Under the pieces are notes generated by a model. The model searched no databases. It was not told the DNA's origin and saw nothing but the letters and a program-made list of their open reading frames with translations. 64,000 nucleotides of DNA, taken from assembly GCA_000697055.1 (NCBI GenBank), contig JNDT01002270.1, positions 1 to 64,000 of the forward strand, in the 5' to 3' direction. The position numbers and the translations under genes are program-made. Below, one piece after another: positions 37,525 to 53,700 of the stretch (position 1 is its first letter; every line of letters begins with the position of its first letter). Origin of the DNA: Saksenaea vasiformis B4078. Taxonomy: Eukaryota > Mucoromycota > Mucoromycetes > Mucorales > Saksenaeaceae.

Positions 37525-39099
37525 ATGGCTGCGTCCGAACCCATTTTTGTTGACCTTCACGATAACAGCAAGCCTTCCGAAATTGAAAGCTTGTGCATGA
37601 AGTGCGGTGAGAATGTACGCAATTCTTGCTTCATTTTGGCAGCCTTACTAATACCTGAACCCGCTAGGGCACCACACGGTTGCTGTTCACCAAGATTCCT
37701 CATTTCAAGTATGACATTTATCATTTATGTTCTTATTGCTGATATTTTCTATGTAGAGAAATTATTCTTATGGCTTTTGAGTGTCCACATTGTGGTTTCC
37801 GCAACAATGAACTTCAGAGTGCTGGTGTCTTCAATGAAAAGGGACATACAGTTACCTGTATCGTAAAGGGAAAACAGGTAATATAAGACAGATCTATGTT
37901 TAACAGGTAATAATTAACCTGTGGTGATTATAGGATTTGGACCGTCAGCTTGTCAAGTCAGATTTTGCTGCTGTCAAATTCGAAGAATTGGACATGGAAA
38001 TTCCTGCAAATAACCGTCGCGGTCTTTTGACCACCGTGGAAGGCTTACTTGGAAATGCCATTGACGATTTAGCTCAGGGTCAACCGGTGCGCAAGTATGC
38101 TGATGAAGAATTGTACAACAAGATTGAAGCAATTGTGGCTAAGCTGGAAGAATACAAAGAAGGCAAAGAGCAATTTACAATGATTATCGATGATCCTTCC
38201 GGTAACTCTTACGTTGAGAATCGATGCCTTCCTGCCCAAGATCCCCAGCTCAAATTGAGATGGTACACTCGTACTCCCGAACAAAACGCTGCGTTAGGAT
38301 TACAATCTGACCAAACGCCAGCTGAAGCCGCCGCTAGTGCTGTCCAAGAAGATGACAGTGAAGTTCCTGAAGTGATGACATTCCCTGCCAACTGTTCTCA
38401 CTGCCAGGCCCCTAGCAAAACTAATATGCATGTCCTTGAAATCCCCCACTTCAAGGAAGTTGTGATTATGGCTACAAACTGCGAACATTGTGGTTACAAG
38501 AGCAACGAAGTCAAGGCCGGCGGTCCTATCGCACTTAAGGGCAAGAAGATTATTTTGAAGGTTACAGATGTTGAGGATTTGTCAAGAGATATTTTGAAGG
38601 TAATGATGCTTCATGAACAACAAATTTGCTTATACGTACTGTGCCATAGTCCGAAACATGTGGTTTGTCTATTCCAGAAATCAATCTGGAGTTGACTCCT
38701 GGTACCTTGGGCGGTCGTTTCACTACTGTGGAGGGACTTTTGCGACAGGTGCACCAAGAGCTAGAGGAACGTGCCTTCTCGCATGGTGATTCCGCTACTG
38801 ATGAAAGCAGGACGCGCTGGACCAACTTCTTGAACGATTTGAACGAGGTGGCTGAAGGAAAGCGCTTGCCAGTTACTCTGGTCGTCGATGATCCTCTCTC
38901 CAACTCATATCTTCAGGTAATAGGGTTGCCCTGAATGAATGACGCGTTAATAAGTCTCCAGAATTTGTATGCACCTGATGACGACCCGGAGATGACCATC
39001 GAAGAGTACGAGCGCGATTGGGATACAAACGAATCGCTCGGTCTGAACGACATGAAGCTAGAAAACTATGAGGAACCAAAGGCAGAAGAAGCTCAGTAG
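37525..39099 (+). CDS. ZPR1: Zinc-finger protein ZPR1
   Basis: Conserved eukaryotic protein that binds and helps fold elongation factor eEF1A and links growth signals to the nucleus. The protein (about 460 residues) has the family architecture of two zinc-finger plus beta-helix repeats. The first finger spans two introns ([39 protein letters not shown]). The second reads [20 protein letters not shown] and [20 protein letters not shown]. Each is followed by the alpha-beta repeat ([20 protein letters not shown] and [20 protein letters not shown]), ending in [12 protein letters not shown] or [20 protein letters not shown]. The acidic tail ends PKAEEAQ. All four Cys pairs are present. It is divergent from the ALB1-like gene. 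Confidence 0.96.
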
Positions 39100-40159
39100 A
39101 GAGATTGCCACGTTGACTGATCCTGTTGTTCTTTTTTCTTTTTAACATTCGGTGTAATCACCCCTCATACAAAATGTAATAGATTTAGCATGTGTTCCGT
39201 TATAAAAGGCAAGGAAATGGTGTATCACTACAGCTTTTTTTTATGACAATAAAAGAAAAAAAAAGCTTGATGCTTGTAGAAGAATACATATGCTCCTTGA
39301 TTCACTATGTGTTGGATACGCTGCTTAGTGGATCTTATGGTATGGCACCCGTTTATACACGAACAGTTGCGAAGGCAAAATATCAGTGCACCTGTCAACC
39401 TAGATCAATTTCACAAAAGACACATTTCCTTCGCCCGACAGATCTCTTTTATTTCCTTCCCTCTAGATTCGAGTGGGATATGGACTACCCTGATGTTTCC
39501 CATTCTAAACAGACAGTAAGTAGATAACTACTTTGGAGAAGCAGTTGATCGACTTTTCGGCCTTTTTAAAGACTCAAATCACTTTGACATTTGACGATAC
39601 CGATTTGCAAAATTGATCTTTCGACTCAACTTGGCAGTCAGTTTCAAAGAAATATAGCATTAAAGATTAGACATGATCATGCTGGAACAGCATTTTCAGT
39701 GTAGAACTTGACCACTTAGCGCCGCCGATTCTAATAAAGTTCGCCAATATTATTGGTCTGGATTTGCTTATGATGGCTACGGATATAAGCCCTCCAAAGA
39801 TCTCTTTAGCAAGCGGACAATGTCAATTACGGCCATGGTAGTACACGTCTGGATCACACTATTATCGTTGACCCAATGCTTGTTCAGCCCGAAATTTGGG
39901 AATTTACTGCATCTACGCGGAATATTCTCCCCCTACTGAGGGTGAAGGGATTAAGGCATTTTTAGCGTGTCTCTTTTTCAGGTACGGGATTCGCGTCGGT
40001 AGTGCAGCGGGCGAATGCTTTTGGTCATTTGCAGCTAATGCATACGTCGGAGTTCTGATTTTATGACTGACATCATCTACAGGTGCGCCGACGGTGCGTG
40101 TAGCGAAACTGCAAAGAGAATCCCGGTGCGACCTTTTCTTGTAAGTTCAACGGCGAAAG
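39100..40159. other. Intergenic region upstream of kinesin-13
   Basis: About 1.1 kb between the ZPR1 stop and the kinesin start. Several short open frames have no protein-like motif. No gene is supported. Confidence 0.5.
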
Positions 40160-43390
<3,231 letters not shown>

Positions 43391-44585
43391 TAATGAAACT
43401 TTCTGTCTATAGTCATGCAAAAAGAAAAACAAAAGAAAAAATGAAACAATATGTACAGTTGCCTAGCAAAAAATGTTGGTTGAAGCTAAGTAGCATTGGC
43501 TCTTAATGAACTTTGTGTCCTGTATTCCTTCATGTCGCATTCACGTCAGAGATGGAATTCTCTAACAGGAAACAAGTTTAAATGTTATGAGTAACTCATC
43601 TTCTTCGATCTTCTTCTCGCAAAAACATCTATCTAAAGACATTAATCTAGGCTTACATAGGGTTATTCGGTCTTTGTATGCCACTTAGCCTCCTATTCCG
43701 AACTGTCTAGGTTATGTGGTGTTACTAATCACTTCGGTAGATGCTATTATATCCAACATTGTTTATCCTCAACAATAGATTGCTAGACGATGTACCGTAC
43801 TCGATAAGCTGTGGCACTTATTTATCCACAACTGTTATTATTTACATCAGACATCCAAAGTAGTATCCGGTTGATAGTATCACAAAGTGATCTCCGAGAG
43901 ATCTTCTAAGTACCGTCCATTTTTTATTCAACTATACGATCCGTTCCTGTTGTTTGAATAATGTTGGGTCCAAAAAATACACGAAAATCATGCAAAGAAA
44001 AAAAAAAGATTTGGTTGTCTCATTGATTTATACAGAGCTTGTATCCCGCTCTCGTCATCGATAGATGCTTATTCATGGCAGCGTAAAAGCCCGCAACAAG
44101 CGGCAAATTCTAAATGCTGGAGATCTCATCTGTAGATATCAACGTCTTTCATTGCACCAAGAAAAGGACGCCCTTGGATAAGGTAGTAGATCGCTGCTTT
44201 TCATTGAGCCAGTAGTTCTTGATATAAACACCCCTTATATGATGGCCACATACTCTTTCACCTAATACACGCGCACGGCGCAAATGTTCCCTGTCCGAAA
44301 AATCATACGCCCATTATCCTGTGTGAACGAACAACAAGATCTATATAAACATGCGGAGATGTGACAAGAGATTAAGGGCGTAAATACTGGATTTTCAGCG
44401 AGTGTTTTCATCAAATAAATACCATGTGACGTCCAAGTCAAATAAATTTTGCGCTGGAGAGTGATGCGTCTTGGCGCGAAGAAGTGCTTCATTTGCGTTA
44501 ATACAAGGAATAATTCGCGCCTCGGTTATCTCAATTTTGCATTAAAGTGCTTCAGCGATGGCTCTTCGGTATTCTTCCGGAAGCA
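43391..44585. other. Intergenic region downstream of kinesin-13
   Basis: About 1.2 kb of AT-rich sequence. Only short open frames are present and none is protein-like. No RNA gene was recognised. Confidence 0.5.
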
Positions 44586-45240
44586 GTAAAAATGTCTTGA
44601 GATAAGAGTAGGTTTAATCCAAAATGATCTGTGTTTAAAGGCTCGCATGAACCATTTTTAAATTCTTTGCCTCTGTTTTTCATAAAGCCATCCCCGGTAA
44701 GGATGTCAATTTATATACATACAAGATTATTCATGTCTTTATGTCTATTCTTTAGCCTACATGACCTCTGTCCCGAACCGTCTCGGCTGTGGTGTAGCCC
44801 ATCGTTCACCACCAGGTAAGCAAGTATTGTCACATGCAGCCTCGCTCCAACTTCCACGACAGAACCTCGCCAGACGTTGCATCGCTTCAATCCTCTGCAG
44901 AGTGTTAACACCCAAACTGGAAGTCCTGTCAGTATAATCTCCACTGCCGCCCCCATCGCGTCAGATGCGGGGCAGGCTGCCGTCATTGGGCGGCTATGCC
45001 CTTCGGGGGTAAGTGAAGTGACATCAAAGTATCTTCCATTTACTAACCGTGAATGGATTTTTATGCTGCTCGAATAAATTTTGCGTCCATCTGGGTACCA
45101 AGTTGATGTATGTGGAGTATTATTTTATTGCCAATTTATATACTGATAACTGCGTATTTCATTCCTTATTTAGCGCAAACCTGGCTCTCGATGGACGCAG
45201 AATTTACATAAAGTAGCGTAAAAATTCATTCAATAGCTAG
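44586..45240 (+). repeat. Dispersed repeat, copy B (most complete)
   Basis: About 650 bases similar to copies at 32630-33085 (minus) and 51283-52013 (plus). Order: GTAAAAATGTCTTGAGATAAG, GTTTAAAGGCTCGCATGAA, CCCCGGTAAGGATGTC, TTCTTTAGCCTACATGACC, ACCACCAGGTAAGC, a GC-rich core (CCGCCCCCATCGCGTCAG then GGGCGGC), GGGGGTAAGTGAAGTGACATC, and CCATTTACTAACCGTG. A 3' tail is bounded by an imperfect inverted repeat, with AAATTTTGCGTCCATC near 45077-45092 and GATGGACGCAGAATTT at 45190-45205. Several internal sites look like splice donors and acceptors and are kept in all copies. No transposase or reverse transcriptase frame is present. Confidence 0.75.
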
Positions 45241-46980
45241 TATGTAGCGATGCGGATAAAGTCCCGTTTTCTCTGCCTATTTAGTCTGCATACTGAAATT
45301 TACCCTACGCTCCAGCAAAAAACCTTCGAAACGATGACAGTTACCGCCCCTGATACCTGGACACGGCTGCAAGCAGGCGGTAGTTATCTTTGTAGGATTA
45401 CCTCATACAATTACCACATATCGAAGTACCTACATATACAAAGCGTCGTCACTACTGTCCTTCCTAGAAGATACTCGCTGCCATCCATGTATGTCAGTGG
45501 CGTTGTTGTAAAGGATATAGTCAGAGTATCCTGAGATACCGAACAGCCAAGTCTGCATGGATCGATTAGCAGCGCCTCCAACTCCTGCATAATTCCTTCC
45601 GCCGAACTGCTGGATTCCATAGCTCCTATCTTGAGCCCTATTTTCAAGAAGTATATGTATTTAGCCACCGCTGGAGTTGTGTTTCTGGCCAATTGGACTG
45701 GACTGATCGCATCGCACTACATTCTTCCTCACCCAACGTTTATATCCCACTTTTCGCTCACATGAGACAACGCGATATTGAGTTAATTCACCTGTAAATT
45801 AATACTTTGGCGATATGGCGGTCATCCCACAAAGAAAGACTACAATAATACAGATATCATCCTTCTGGGCTCATATTCTCGATATTTCTTGTGTCGATCA
45901 ACATCGAAGTCCCGCTATCATGGCTACGTAAGGCTTTGCGCGCCGAGGCCAAAAACTGGTCGAGCGTTAGTTCGCGTTCAATTTTCTCAATATTCAGGTC
46001 ATGAAGGGTAGAATTAATTGCAGTAAAAAGGATGCACTCCGATTAGAACAATGAACTAGCTACTACTCGAAAATAGTGCCGTCTCACAGATGTACTAAAC
46101 TCTCCCAAGTGGACCTGTGAAAATGCCTCCAAAAATTTTGTGTCTCGTCTAAATTCAAACACCACAACCTGCTTTGCAGTATTTCCCGAAAGCAAAGTAA
46201 TGTATAACACTAATTACGTAGTTTATACCAACTAGACCGGCAGTATTTATCCACGTCTGTGAAAGAAAAGGCGACTAAACTTAAATCTATTCCGCGCTTT
46301 CTCTACCAAACGTGTTGGGAATACATCAAGCGACTGTGTGATGATCACAGGACTTGAAGGTTGTGAAAAAAAAGGTTGCCAAGGATAAAAGGAATGGGAT
46401 AGGCAAAAGGAGATCCATGTCACTTTGCTGGTCTAACTAATATAGGGAAGACGCGAGTAGGGATTTGCAAAGTAAACAAGGTAGTGAGAAAATGGCTGGT
46501 CCCAGGAAGCACGAAGAACTTTACTCATTTGGAGCGTGTTCCGTTATCCAGGCCAAAAAAGGCTAAACACACACTGTCGGACTTGCAGAGGCATTAAACG
46601 TAAGTAGTGAAGTATCAAAATGGCGAATATAGGTACATCAGTACAGTTTATTCAATTCCATGTAGCGACCTATTGGAAAAATGACTATGTCATATCGCGA
46701 TGACATATATTATCAAAATAGGGTGCCTTGCGGTGAAGAGTGGGTTCCCGAATAGATTGTAGGACAGAGAAAGATTAAATATAAACAAACGAAGTAGAAA
46801 ACGGACGAGTGAATAAAAAAGGCAAAGTCTAGCCGAGAGAGATCTTTGGCATACGTGGCTGGAAGAAAAACTTACATCTATTGGTATCAACATCGAAAGA
46901 GCGAGAGGGGACACAAAGGTGGCTGGAATAGAAAAAAAGAAATGGCGACGTGGCACTAGCTAATGCAAAAGGCAACCCAA
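45241..46980. other. Gene-poor region with one coding-like island
   Basis: A minus-strand open frame at 45411-45692 (SSSSAEGIMQELEALLIDPC, QDTLTISFTTTPLTYMDGSE) is protein-like but has no start, partner exon or recognised family. Nothing else is supported up to the CipC promoter. Confidence 0.35.
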
Positions 46981-46986
46981 AAAAAC

Positions 46987-46994
46987 TATAAAAG
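46987..46994 (+). promoter_or_regulatory. TATA box of CipC-like gene
   Basis: A canonical TATAAAAG lies 53 bases upstream of the ATG at 47040, consistent with a strongly or inducibly expressed gene. Confidence 0.65.
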
Positions 46995-47039
46995 GGCAAT
47001 AAAAAAAAGCGCTCTGGCAGATTATCATCAAACAACATC

Positions 47040-47416
47040 ATGTCTTACCACGAAGAAGCCTACAACAAGATCAACGCCGTTGAAGTTCCCCAGGAAGAAC
47101 ACAAGGCTGAATGGACCCACCAGCTTTTGGCCGGTGCTGCCGCTTTCGAGGCCATGCGTCTCTACAACAAGAAGAAGGCCGAGGATGGTGCCGAGGATGA
47201 CCACCACCTTGCCAAGGAGCTCCTTGCCGGTTTCGCTGGTGTTGCCGCTGACCGTCTCATTGAGACCAAGGGCATGGACTGGCTCGACAGAGAGAAGGCT
47301 AAGCAGTAAGTACAGTCGATTCATTATCTGAATCTTCTCGCTGACGCGTCCTTTTTAGTCACGCCAAGGAAGAGGCTGAGAAGCTCTACTCCCAGCAGAC
47401 TGGTTTCCAATTCTAA
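47040..47416 (+). CDS. CipC-like protein (DUF3759)
   Basis: Small fungal protein related to Aspergillus CipC, first noted as concanamycin-induced and often among the most abundant stress or hyphal-phase proteins; the molecular function is unknown. Two exons (47040-47305 and 47359-47416) give 107 residues. Family blocks: MSYHEEAYNKINAVEVPQEE, HQLLAGAAAFEAMRLYNKKK, LAKELLAGFAGVAADRLIET and KGMDWLDREKAKHHAKEEAE, ending QTGFQF. The intron is 53 nt, GT-AG. Codon use is strongly biased to C-ending codons, unlike its flanks, fitting high expression, and a TATA box lies just upstream. Start and end are clear. Confidence 0.93.
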
Positions 47417-50391
47417 GTGGAGAAAACCCTGTTTATATACCTCCTGTTTCTGTGGCCCTACGGCCCACACTGTACTTAGTTGATACATAGCAACAATAAA
47501 AGAAAAAGGTTATGTCTTTTTGTCAAACAAAACAGAAGTTGTTGGTCTGGCGTGATACATGTCAGAGTTTGCTTGTTTGTCACGGAAACGCGTCCGGTGA
47601 TGTGTAATTTACCATGATATAGCGGTACCATAAAGCGTTTGTGAATCGTTGTACATGCTGGGTTTCTTTATTTTGGGACTATTCATGAAGTAATTGCTAC
47701 CCCCAACGAAAACAAATCGTGTTCTCAAAACATGGGCTCAAAAGAGTCAAACGTTGTATAGACAGAAATGCACGTATCAATGGATTAACTAATTTCCCGG
47801 TGACTAGAATTAAGCCCATAGGTGGTTATAGACGATGAGGAATAGATTCATGAGATAGTGAGTCCGCACATAGGGTGTCGCTACAGGAGGACGACCGCGA
47901 GCGTTTACTGTGCAGTTCAAATTCAAGGACACGGGCTTTTGCACAGAAGCTATAATCCCGTGGGGATGCTTCTGTACGCAGACATAATCAAGTGAAATTT
48001 CTTAGACTAACATCTGAGAAAGTTATGAGCGTCTCACTGCGAAATTGGAAAGCCGTGTCCGTATGGCACAGAGACGGATTATACCGTATAAAATGCCAGT
48101 TGAAGCATCTTTAACACGCGTAAAAGCTGCAGCCACTAGCTTATTCCCGCCGAGAAGCGCGTGGGAACTCATCCTAGAGCATACTGGTAAAGTTATTCCG
48201 TTACACTAGGGTAGATAATAGAGTAATTGCTTCAGAAATGCGAGGAGCGTTAAGTTCTCGGAGGACACTGTGTACTCATGGGTACAAAGTGCAACAACCC
48301 TGCCGCAACATACAGGTACGGGCAGTGAGGTCAAACTCAATGGGCATCTTGATTCGGTCTGCAAAGGGCAGACGATCGCCATCAACTTTAAAAAACCACT
48401 TCTCTCTCAACCCACCCATCTTCCACAGCAAAAAGGGACATAGCACGGTCTGATCAAAGAATAACTATCTGCAGTTACTACAGCCTCAAAGGCCTGAGGC
48501 AAAACCATTGAACTAAATGCGGTCCATAGTGCCATAGCGATGGCGTGTAATTTTCACTTTTGCCATCACCTAAAACGCACTATAACAAGGTATGGCGAAC
48601 AGTGACAAGCAATGCAACCCCGTAATGTCGGTCGTAATTATACTCATTTGGCGGGAGGTCAAGTGTTTCGCATGCGTTCTGAAGCCGTGTGAACGACACT
48701 TGCGGCGAGGATCTTTATTAGCTTCAAACCAGAAGAAAAACTTAACGAAGTGGTGAAGACCTCAAGCATCGATGCTTACGAAATCGCAACACCTTAGTGC
48801 TAACTCCGGGATTTGCCTTTCAGCTTCTCTCACTGTTTAGCTTACGTTTGTCTGACGAACTTCTAGCGTTTTCGCGCGGGTCCATATCTATCAACCTTGC
48901 ACAGCCTCTACTTTTCAGACTACGATGAAAGTCAGAAGTCCGCGTCTAAACTTTTCACCATGGTTAAATCCGGACGCTTATCATTAGAGAAGCCGATCGT
49001 AAAGTCTGGAGAAGTCAAGATGTTCTGCAGATCATTAAGAAGTATGAGGTCAACGGGTAAACAGTAGAAGTATCTAGTAATATAGTACTCAACGCGCAGT
49101 TACAGAAGCTTAGGATCATTGGTCATAAAGCATGCTGTCAAATCGACCAACTCAAGGTTCGGCATCCTCTTTGAAGCAAGCGGAGCGTGAGGATGAGATA
49201 AATTAGTCTATGTGCCGTATTGCTTATCCACTAATGGAAGACGGCGGTTGTTATCTGAGAAACGATACGAAAGGAGGCCTATACCAAAAGGAAAATCTTA
49301 GATAATGCTTTACTAGATGTTATTACACCACCTCCTCTCACTATTTCTGCCAATTCGGCATACCAAGCATCAATACTGACGATCGTTTGATCCATATATG
49401 TTAAGGATAGACGCAGTCCTTGTGTATAAAACTTCCGCTGCTACTGTGACGATGATACGACAGAAAAACCTACGGTAACGGAAACGCGCCTATACCGTAG
49501 AGCAGATAGATATTGTGAAAAGCTTTCCATTATGGTATGAGAGACTAAGTTGGATAGACCTGGTGAAAGTCTGATGTTTGAACACTTATTAAAACTATCC
49601 CTTTATCTCAACAGCAGCATACATGTGTTTAGCTGTGATGGCCATTTCTGTCTGGCTGATCACAAATTGCTATAATCAATCGGGCAGTGAATGGCCCCAA
49701 AAATAGTATTTTCTTTTTTCCTTAATTTAGAGATAAGTTGATTTGAAAAATGAGGCACCGATCACGGAACCCGGAACCCCAATTGAAGCCACACTGTTGA
49801 AAATGAATTTGGAGCAGGGTCATCGGTCCTAACATCCGCCGCCCCATTAGGTTGAACGATGCTCACGTACGACGTTCGTCACAGATTAAACTCTTTCCAA
49901 CGCGTTTTATACTTCTGATCAACGGCATATTACAATAGTTGCCTGCTCCTGGGGTTCACAATTAAGTCCTCAATACAGTAAGACCTCTAAACCATGTATA
50001 AGGATGAGGTCGATGTAACCAGCTAAAAGGCACTATTGACAGGGCCCTCGGTATGCACGACTATTATTTCTGCATCCCTGGCCACTCACATCGATTATGA
50101 CAAAACGCTGATCTCCCTACATGTTGTAAACGAACTCGACAGGTTGCGGGACTTCAAGCTTGTCGCTTCGAACGATATAACTTTTCTAAGCACATAGAAT
50201 CAGAAAAAATTTGCTTTTCTTATGGAAAAAGCTGCCCATGTGAGTTTTTATCCCGTGATTGTTGATCTCTGGAAGAGAACCTGTTGCTCTCGCCAAATTT
50301 TTGATATTCGCTTGAGAATCGTTTTCGAGGCATTTATATGCTTGTGTAACGTTCTCTCATCCACAATTGCCTTAATGGGAAATTTCATTCG
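47417..50391. other. Long intergenic region
   Basis: Almost 3 kb without a supported gene. Open frames are short and lack protein-like composition. No obvious repeat family, tRNA or rRNA signal was seen. Confidence 0.5.
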
Positions 50392-50748
50392 TTACATGCC
50401 TTCCGTTGAAGGTGAAGCTCCGTGATTGATAGAATTAGATGCAGAATTTCGCGGGAAATTGGATGTATCCGGCCGAGCCATTTGGTATCGGCCATCAAAT
50501 GCCAGTTCTATCTTGGCGCTCGAAGTTTCATATCCTTCCGAGTAGGTTATGAACGTTGATGACAACAATGCTTCCTCGTCCCAACTAGCTTCGATGACAA
50601 TACTAACAAATAACGGAATCTCCACGTCGACTATGATAAGCTTATCCAGCGCTGCCTTTATAGCCTCTCCCAGTCCGACAAAATGTGATTCAAATTTGTT
50701 GCTGACCTGTTCATTTCCCCAAACATAAACTTGTAGTTGCAGAAAGAC
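50392..50748 (-). pseudogene. Coding-like island, possible remnant of an expanded gene family
   Basis: A minus-strand frame of 118 codons follows a TACTAG acceptor and stays open to a stop at 50392. It reads VFLQLQVYVWGNEQVSNKFE, HFVGLGEAIKAALDKLIIVD, EIPLFVSIVIEASWDEEALL and SEGYETSSAKIELAFDGRYQ, which looks like the beta-rich end of a real protein. Upstream there is no clear exon in frame, and sequence continues in competing frames. A distant relation to the C-terminal part of Hsp70/HSPA12-like proteins is possible but unproven. It is probably the last exon of a decayed gene. Confidence 0.35.
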
Positions 50749-51282
50749 CTAGTATTGATGTAGAGGACGTAGTCGGGCTATAAAGCCTCGAGACTAAACT
50801 TGGTCTCCGGCTTTGGCTTGTTAGTTGGTAGTGGCGTCCTGAAGAATGAAGTGTCACAGTTTTGTCTAAAATGGAGCTACGTTTTACCACGTTTCTTTCA
50901 TATTTCTATTTAGGTGCTTTGACAGAAGGTGGCCAACCAATTTGAAAAGTCGTCTCATGAAGTCGTGCACAACTATGTTTGCAAGGCAGTGTCATTAAAG
51001 CGTAGATTAGGCAGTGTACCTTAGATTAACGCATTGTTAAATGACAATTTTAAAGGACCTGACTTTGTTAGAAGAAAGATCAACATTCTCAAAATACTCA
51101 TGATATCCTGGAACCGTCTTCTGCCGTCGGTTTGACCCAACTGGTGCAGCTGAACGAAGACCATACGATGTGCAAGTATGCATTCTGTAAACACGAGGTC
51201 TCCGGCCAGGAGAACGTCGACCAAACGTACATATTGTTACATTTTTTGCAGTGATGGATTTCTTAATATCCCATTGGAAAGC

Positions 51283-52013
51283 GTAAAAATGTCTTAAGAA
51301 AGGGAAATATTCCACCTAAAGCAGTACGTCCTTTTCATGTTGAGATAATTCATTACATCAGTGAAGGTTTCTCTATGCCTTATCGCAATGCATGTAATTT
51401 TTCATGATGCGTTTATACCAGAAAAACCCGTATTTAAAGAGACATGTGAATCTTTTTTTTATTCTTCTGCTCTGTTTATCTTTAACATCCCCGGTAAGCA
51501 TGTCAATTTTCCATTACGCCTGCAAGATTATTCATGTTTTCTGCCTGTTCTTTAGGCTGCATGATCTTGTCTCGAACTGTCTTGATTGTGCTGTAAATTT
51601 GTTCACCGCTTAAGTAAGTAGATATTGTCATACTCAGCATTACTCGTTTTTTCCGTGATAGATCGCTAGACGCTGGACTGCTTCAAGTCCTCTGTAGACC
51701 GTTAACAATCGGCCAGTCCCAGATACCAACCGCCCCCATCCACCCGGTCCACCGCTCCAGGTGCGGCTGGGTTCCCGCGTCACCGCCGGATTACCCCTTC
51801 GGCGGGTAAGTAAAAGACATCAAAGCATCCTTCATTTACTAACCATAAAGTATTTTTTGTGTTGCTCGAATAGATTTGGCGTCCACTGAAGAAACCAAGT
51901 TCATGTAAGCTGATTAATCTTCAGACGAAACATTGATTCTTCTTTAGTGCAAACTGGGATATTTAAGGACGCAAGATTTATTTAGAGTAGCATAAAAAGT
52001 GATTCACTAAACG
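51283..52013 (+). repeat. Dispersed repeat, copy C
   Basis: Third copy of the repeat found at 44586-45240 and 32630-33085. Shared landmarks: GTAAAAATGTCTTAAGAA, TATTTAAAGAGACATGTGAA, CATCCCCGGTAAGCATGTCAA, TTCTTTAGGCTGCATGATC, TTAAGTAAGTAGATATTGTC, the GC-rich core CCGCCCCCATCCACCC, CGGCGGGTAAGTAAAAGACA and CATTTACTAACC. The 3' tail has a degenerate inverted repeat (GATTTGGCGTCC and GGACGCAAGATTT). It ends about six bases from the stop codon of the convergent MAP1 gene, so it may supply the MAP1 3' flank. Confidence 0.72.
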
Positions 52014-52018
52014 GTACT

Positions 52019-53574
52019 TTAAGTCAAAATCTCGACACCAGTCTCGGTAACAAGCAGTGTATGTTCGAACTGTGCCGAACGTTTACCGTCTTTGGTGGTA
52101 GCAGTCCAACCATCGGGCCTAGAAGATACATACTCAGTCTCTTTAAGTTCTATCAAAAAGTTGGAAAACTTACCACAGATGTTCCTGCCAGGTTCCTTCA
52201 CAAATCATTGGCTCAATTGTGAAAATGTGACCTGGTCTCACAACGCCAACCGCTTTGTTATCTATAAATTCATAGCTTAGCACTTGCATCCTTGCATTCG
52301 ATAAAATCATGTGCTTACTCGCGTAGTGAGGAACATTGGGTGCGCAATGGAACAGTTGGTTAATTCCATGACCACAGAAAGCACGCACGACCGAAAATCC
52401 ATTTTTAGTTGCATGCTCCTCTATAATCTTGCCAAAATCGCGGTAACGTATTCCGGGTTTCACTAGATAGCGTAATTTTCCTTGTTCAGCATCCTCACTG
52501 TTTTCACTGAGAGCTGTTACCTGAAGCAATGGCTTTATCTAGACATTCACGGGTAACTTCCACTAGTTTTCTGCCAGCTTCATCCACATTTCCAACGTAA
52601 TAAGTGCCGTTAGCATCACCATGGAATCCATTATAAAAACAACTGATATCGATGTTGAGGATGTCGCCATCAACCAAGGGGCGTTGATCGGGGATACCAT
52701 GACAAATGACTACAGAGCATGTTAAATATATCCTTGAGTATGAAACGGTTTGTACCTTCGTTCAATGATCTGGATTCACAAACATCAATCAGATTCTACT
52801 GTATTTGAGTACTGCGATAGAAAACTTACGTGCAACATGACTTAGGAAAGTAATTGTAGTTGAGAGGTGAAGGATAAGCACCACGTTCGATAGTGGCTTC
52901 ATGTACGATTCGATCTGGACATCGACCATCAGTCGTTGTTTCGTCGTTGGTTCTTTACTCTTTCTCACCTATCTCATCCGTCGTAATACCAACACGGATA
53001 GCCTTTGCAGCAATATCGAGCACTTCGCGCGTGATCTTTTTTATGCATGTTCGTTAACTATTGACAAGCTGCTCTCCAAAAGTTTACCTTGCAGGCTTTG
53101 CGAATCCCTTCAATTTCCTCGGGTGTGTGTACTTTAATGCTGGCATTTCGAGAAACCGCAAACTCGGACTTGGGGATTCCTGTTTCGGCATAGTCGGGTT
53201 TTTCTATCGACGCAGGTACAATGCGGCGTGGTGAGAGAGGATAAACAGCCCGAAGTGGTCCAGCATAATTAAATGTGGAGAATGGATCGTACAGCTCTAT
53301 ATAAAGATCAATTACCAGGTCAATGTTACATTTGAATCCTCACTTTTAGTGGACGCATGCAAAGATTTGTGCTGACCCTGGATTCAGTGGCATGTTGAGT
53401 ATGATCTTCTCTTTCTCCAATAAATACACTTACCCAGCTTTTCTTGAAACAGTCTTGTGAACAGAAGAAGGATCCAACTGAGTTCGATTGCTTAACGCAG
53501 GTAGGACATTGCAAATGAGCTTCTCGTGTACACTCTGGAGAAGAGCACACAGGTTTTTCTACAGCGAGTGACAT
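52019..53574 (-). CDS. MAP1: Methionine aminopeptidase type 1
   Basis: Cytosolic metalloprotease that removes the initiator methionine co-translationally. The ATG at 53574 starts the N-terminal zinc-finger region characteristic of eukaryotic MetAP1 ([34 protein letters not shown]). The catalytic domain follows across several introns: [106 protein letters not shown] and [19 protein letters not shown]. All five metal ligands (Asp, Asp, His, Glu, Glu) are visible. Length is about 380 residues. The HGDLNxTF segment reads [11 protein letters not shown], a mild change. It is convergent with repeat copy C. Confidence 0.94.
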
Positions 53575-53700
53575 GACACAATTGGACAGACTACGATCGG
53601 AGGACCTGAAGTTTTGTTTCTTTCATATTTAAAGGCCGACCAAGGGACGGTTTTCACGTTTGTATGTATCTTCGCTCTAACTCTTTGCACTTCCTTCCCA

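Noticed and set aside
44740..44800. B-box-like GGTTCGGGAC on the minus strand of repeat copy B, suggesting a tRNA-derived SINE
   Set aside because: The motif is only partly kept in copy C and lost in copy A, and no convincing A box was found, so a Pol III origin is not supported.
52259..52330. Insertion in the MAP1 catalytic domain
   Set aside because: The extra residues are an intron (GTAAGC...TATAG). Its removal gives the normal VPHYA-NNKAVGV sequence.
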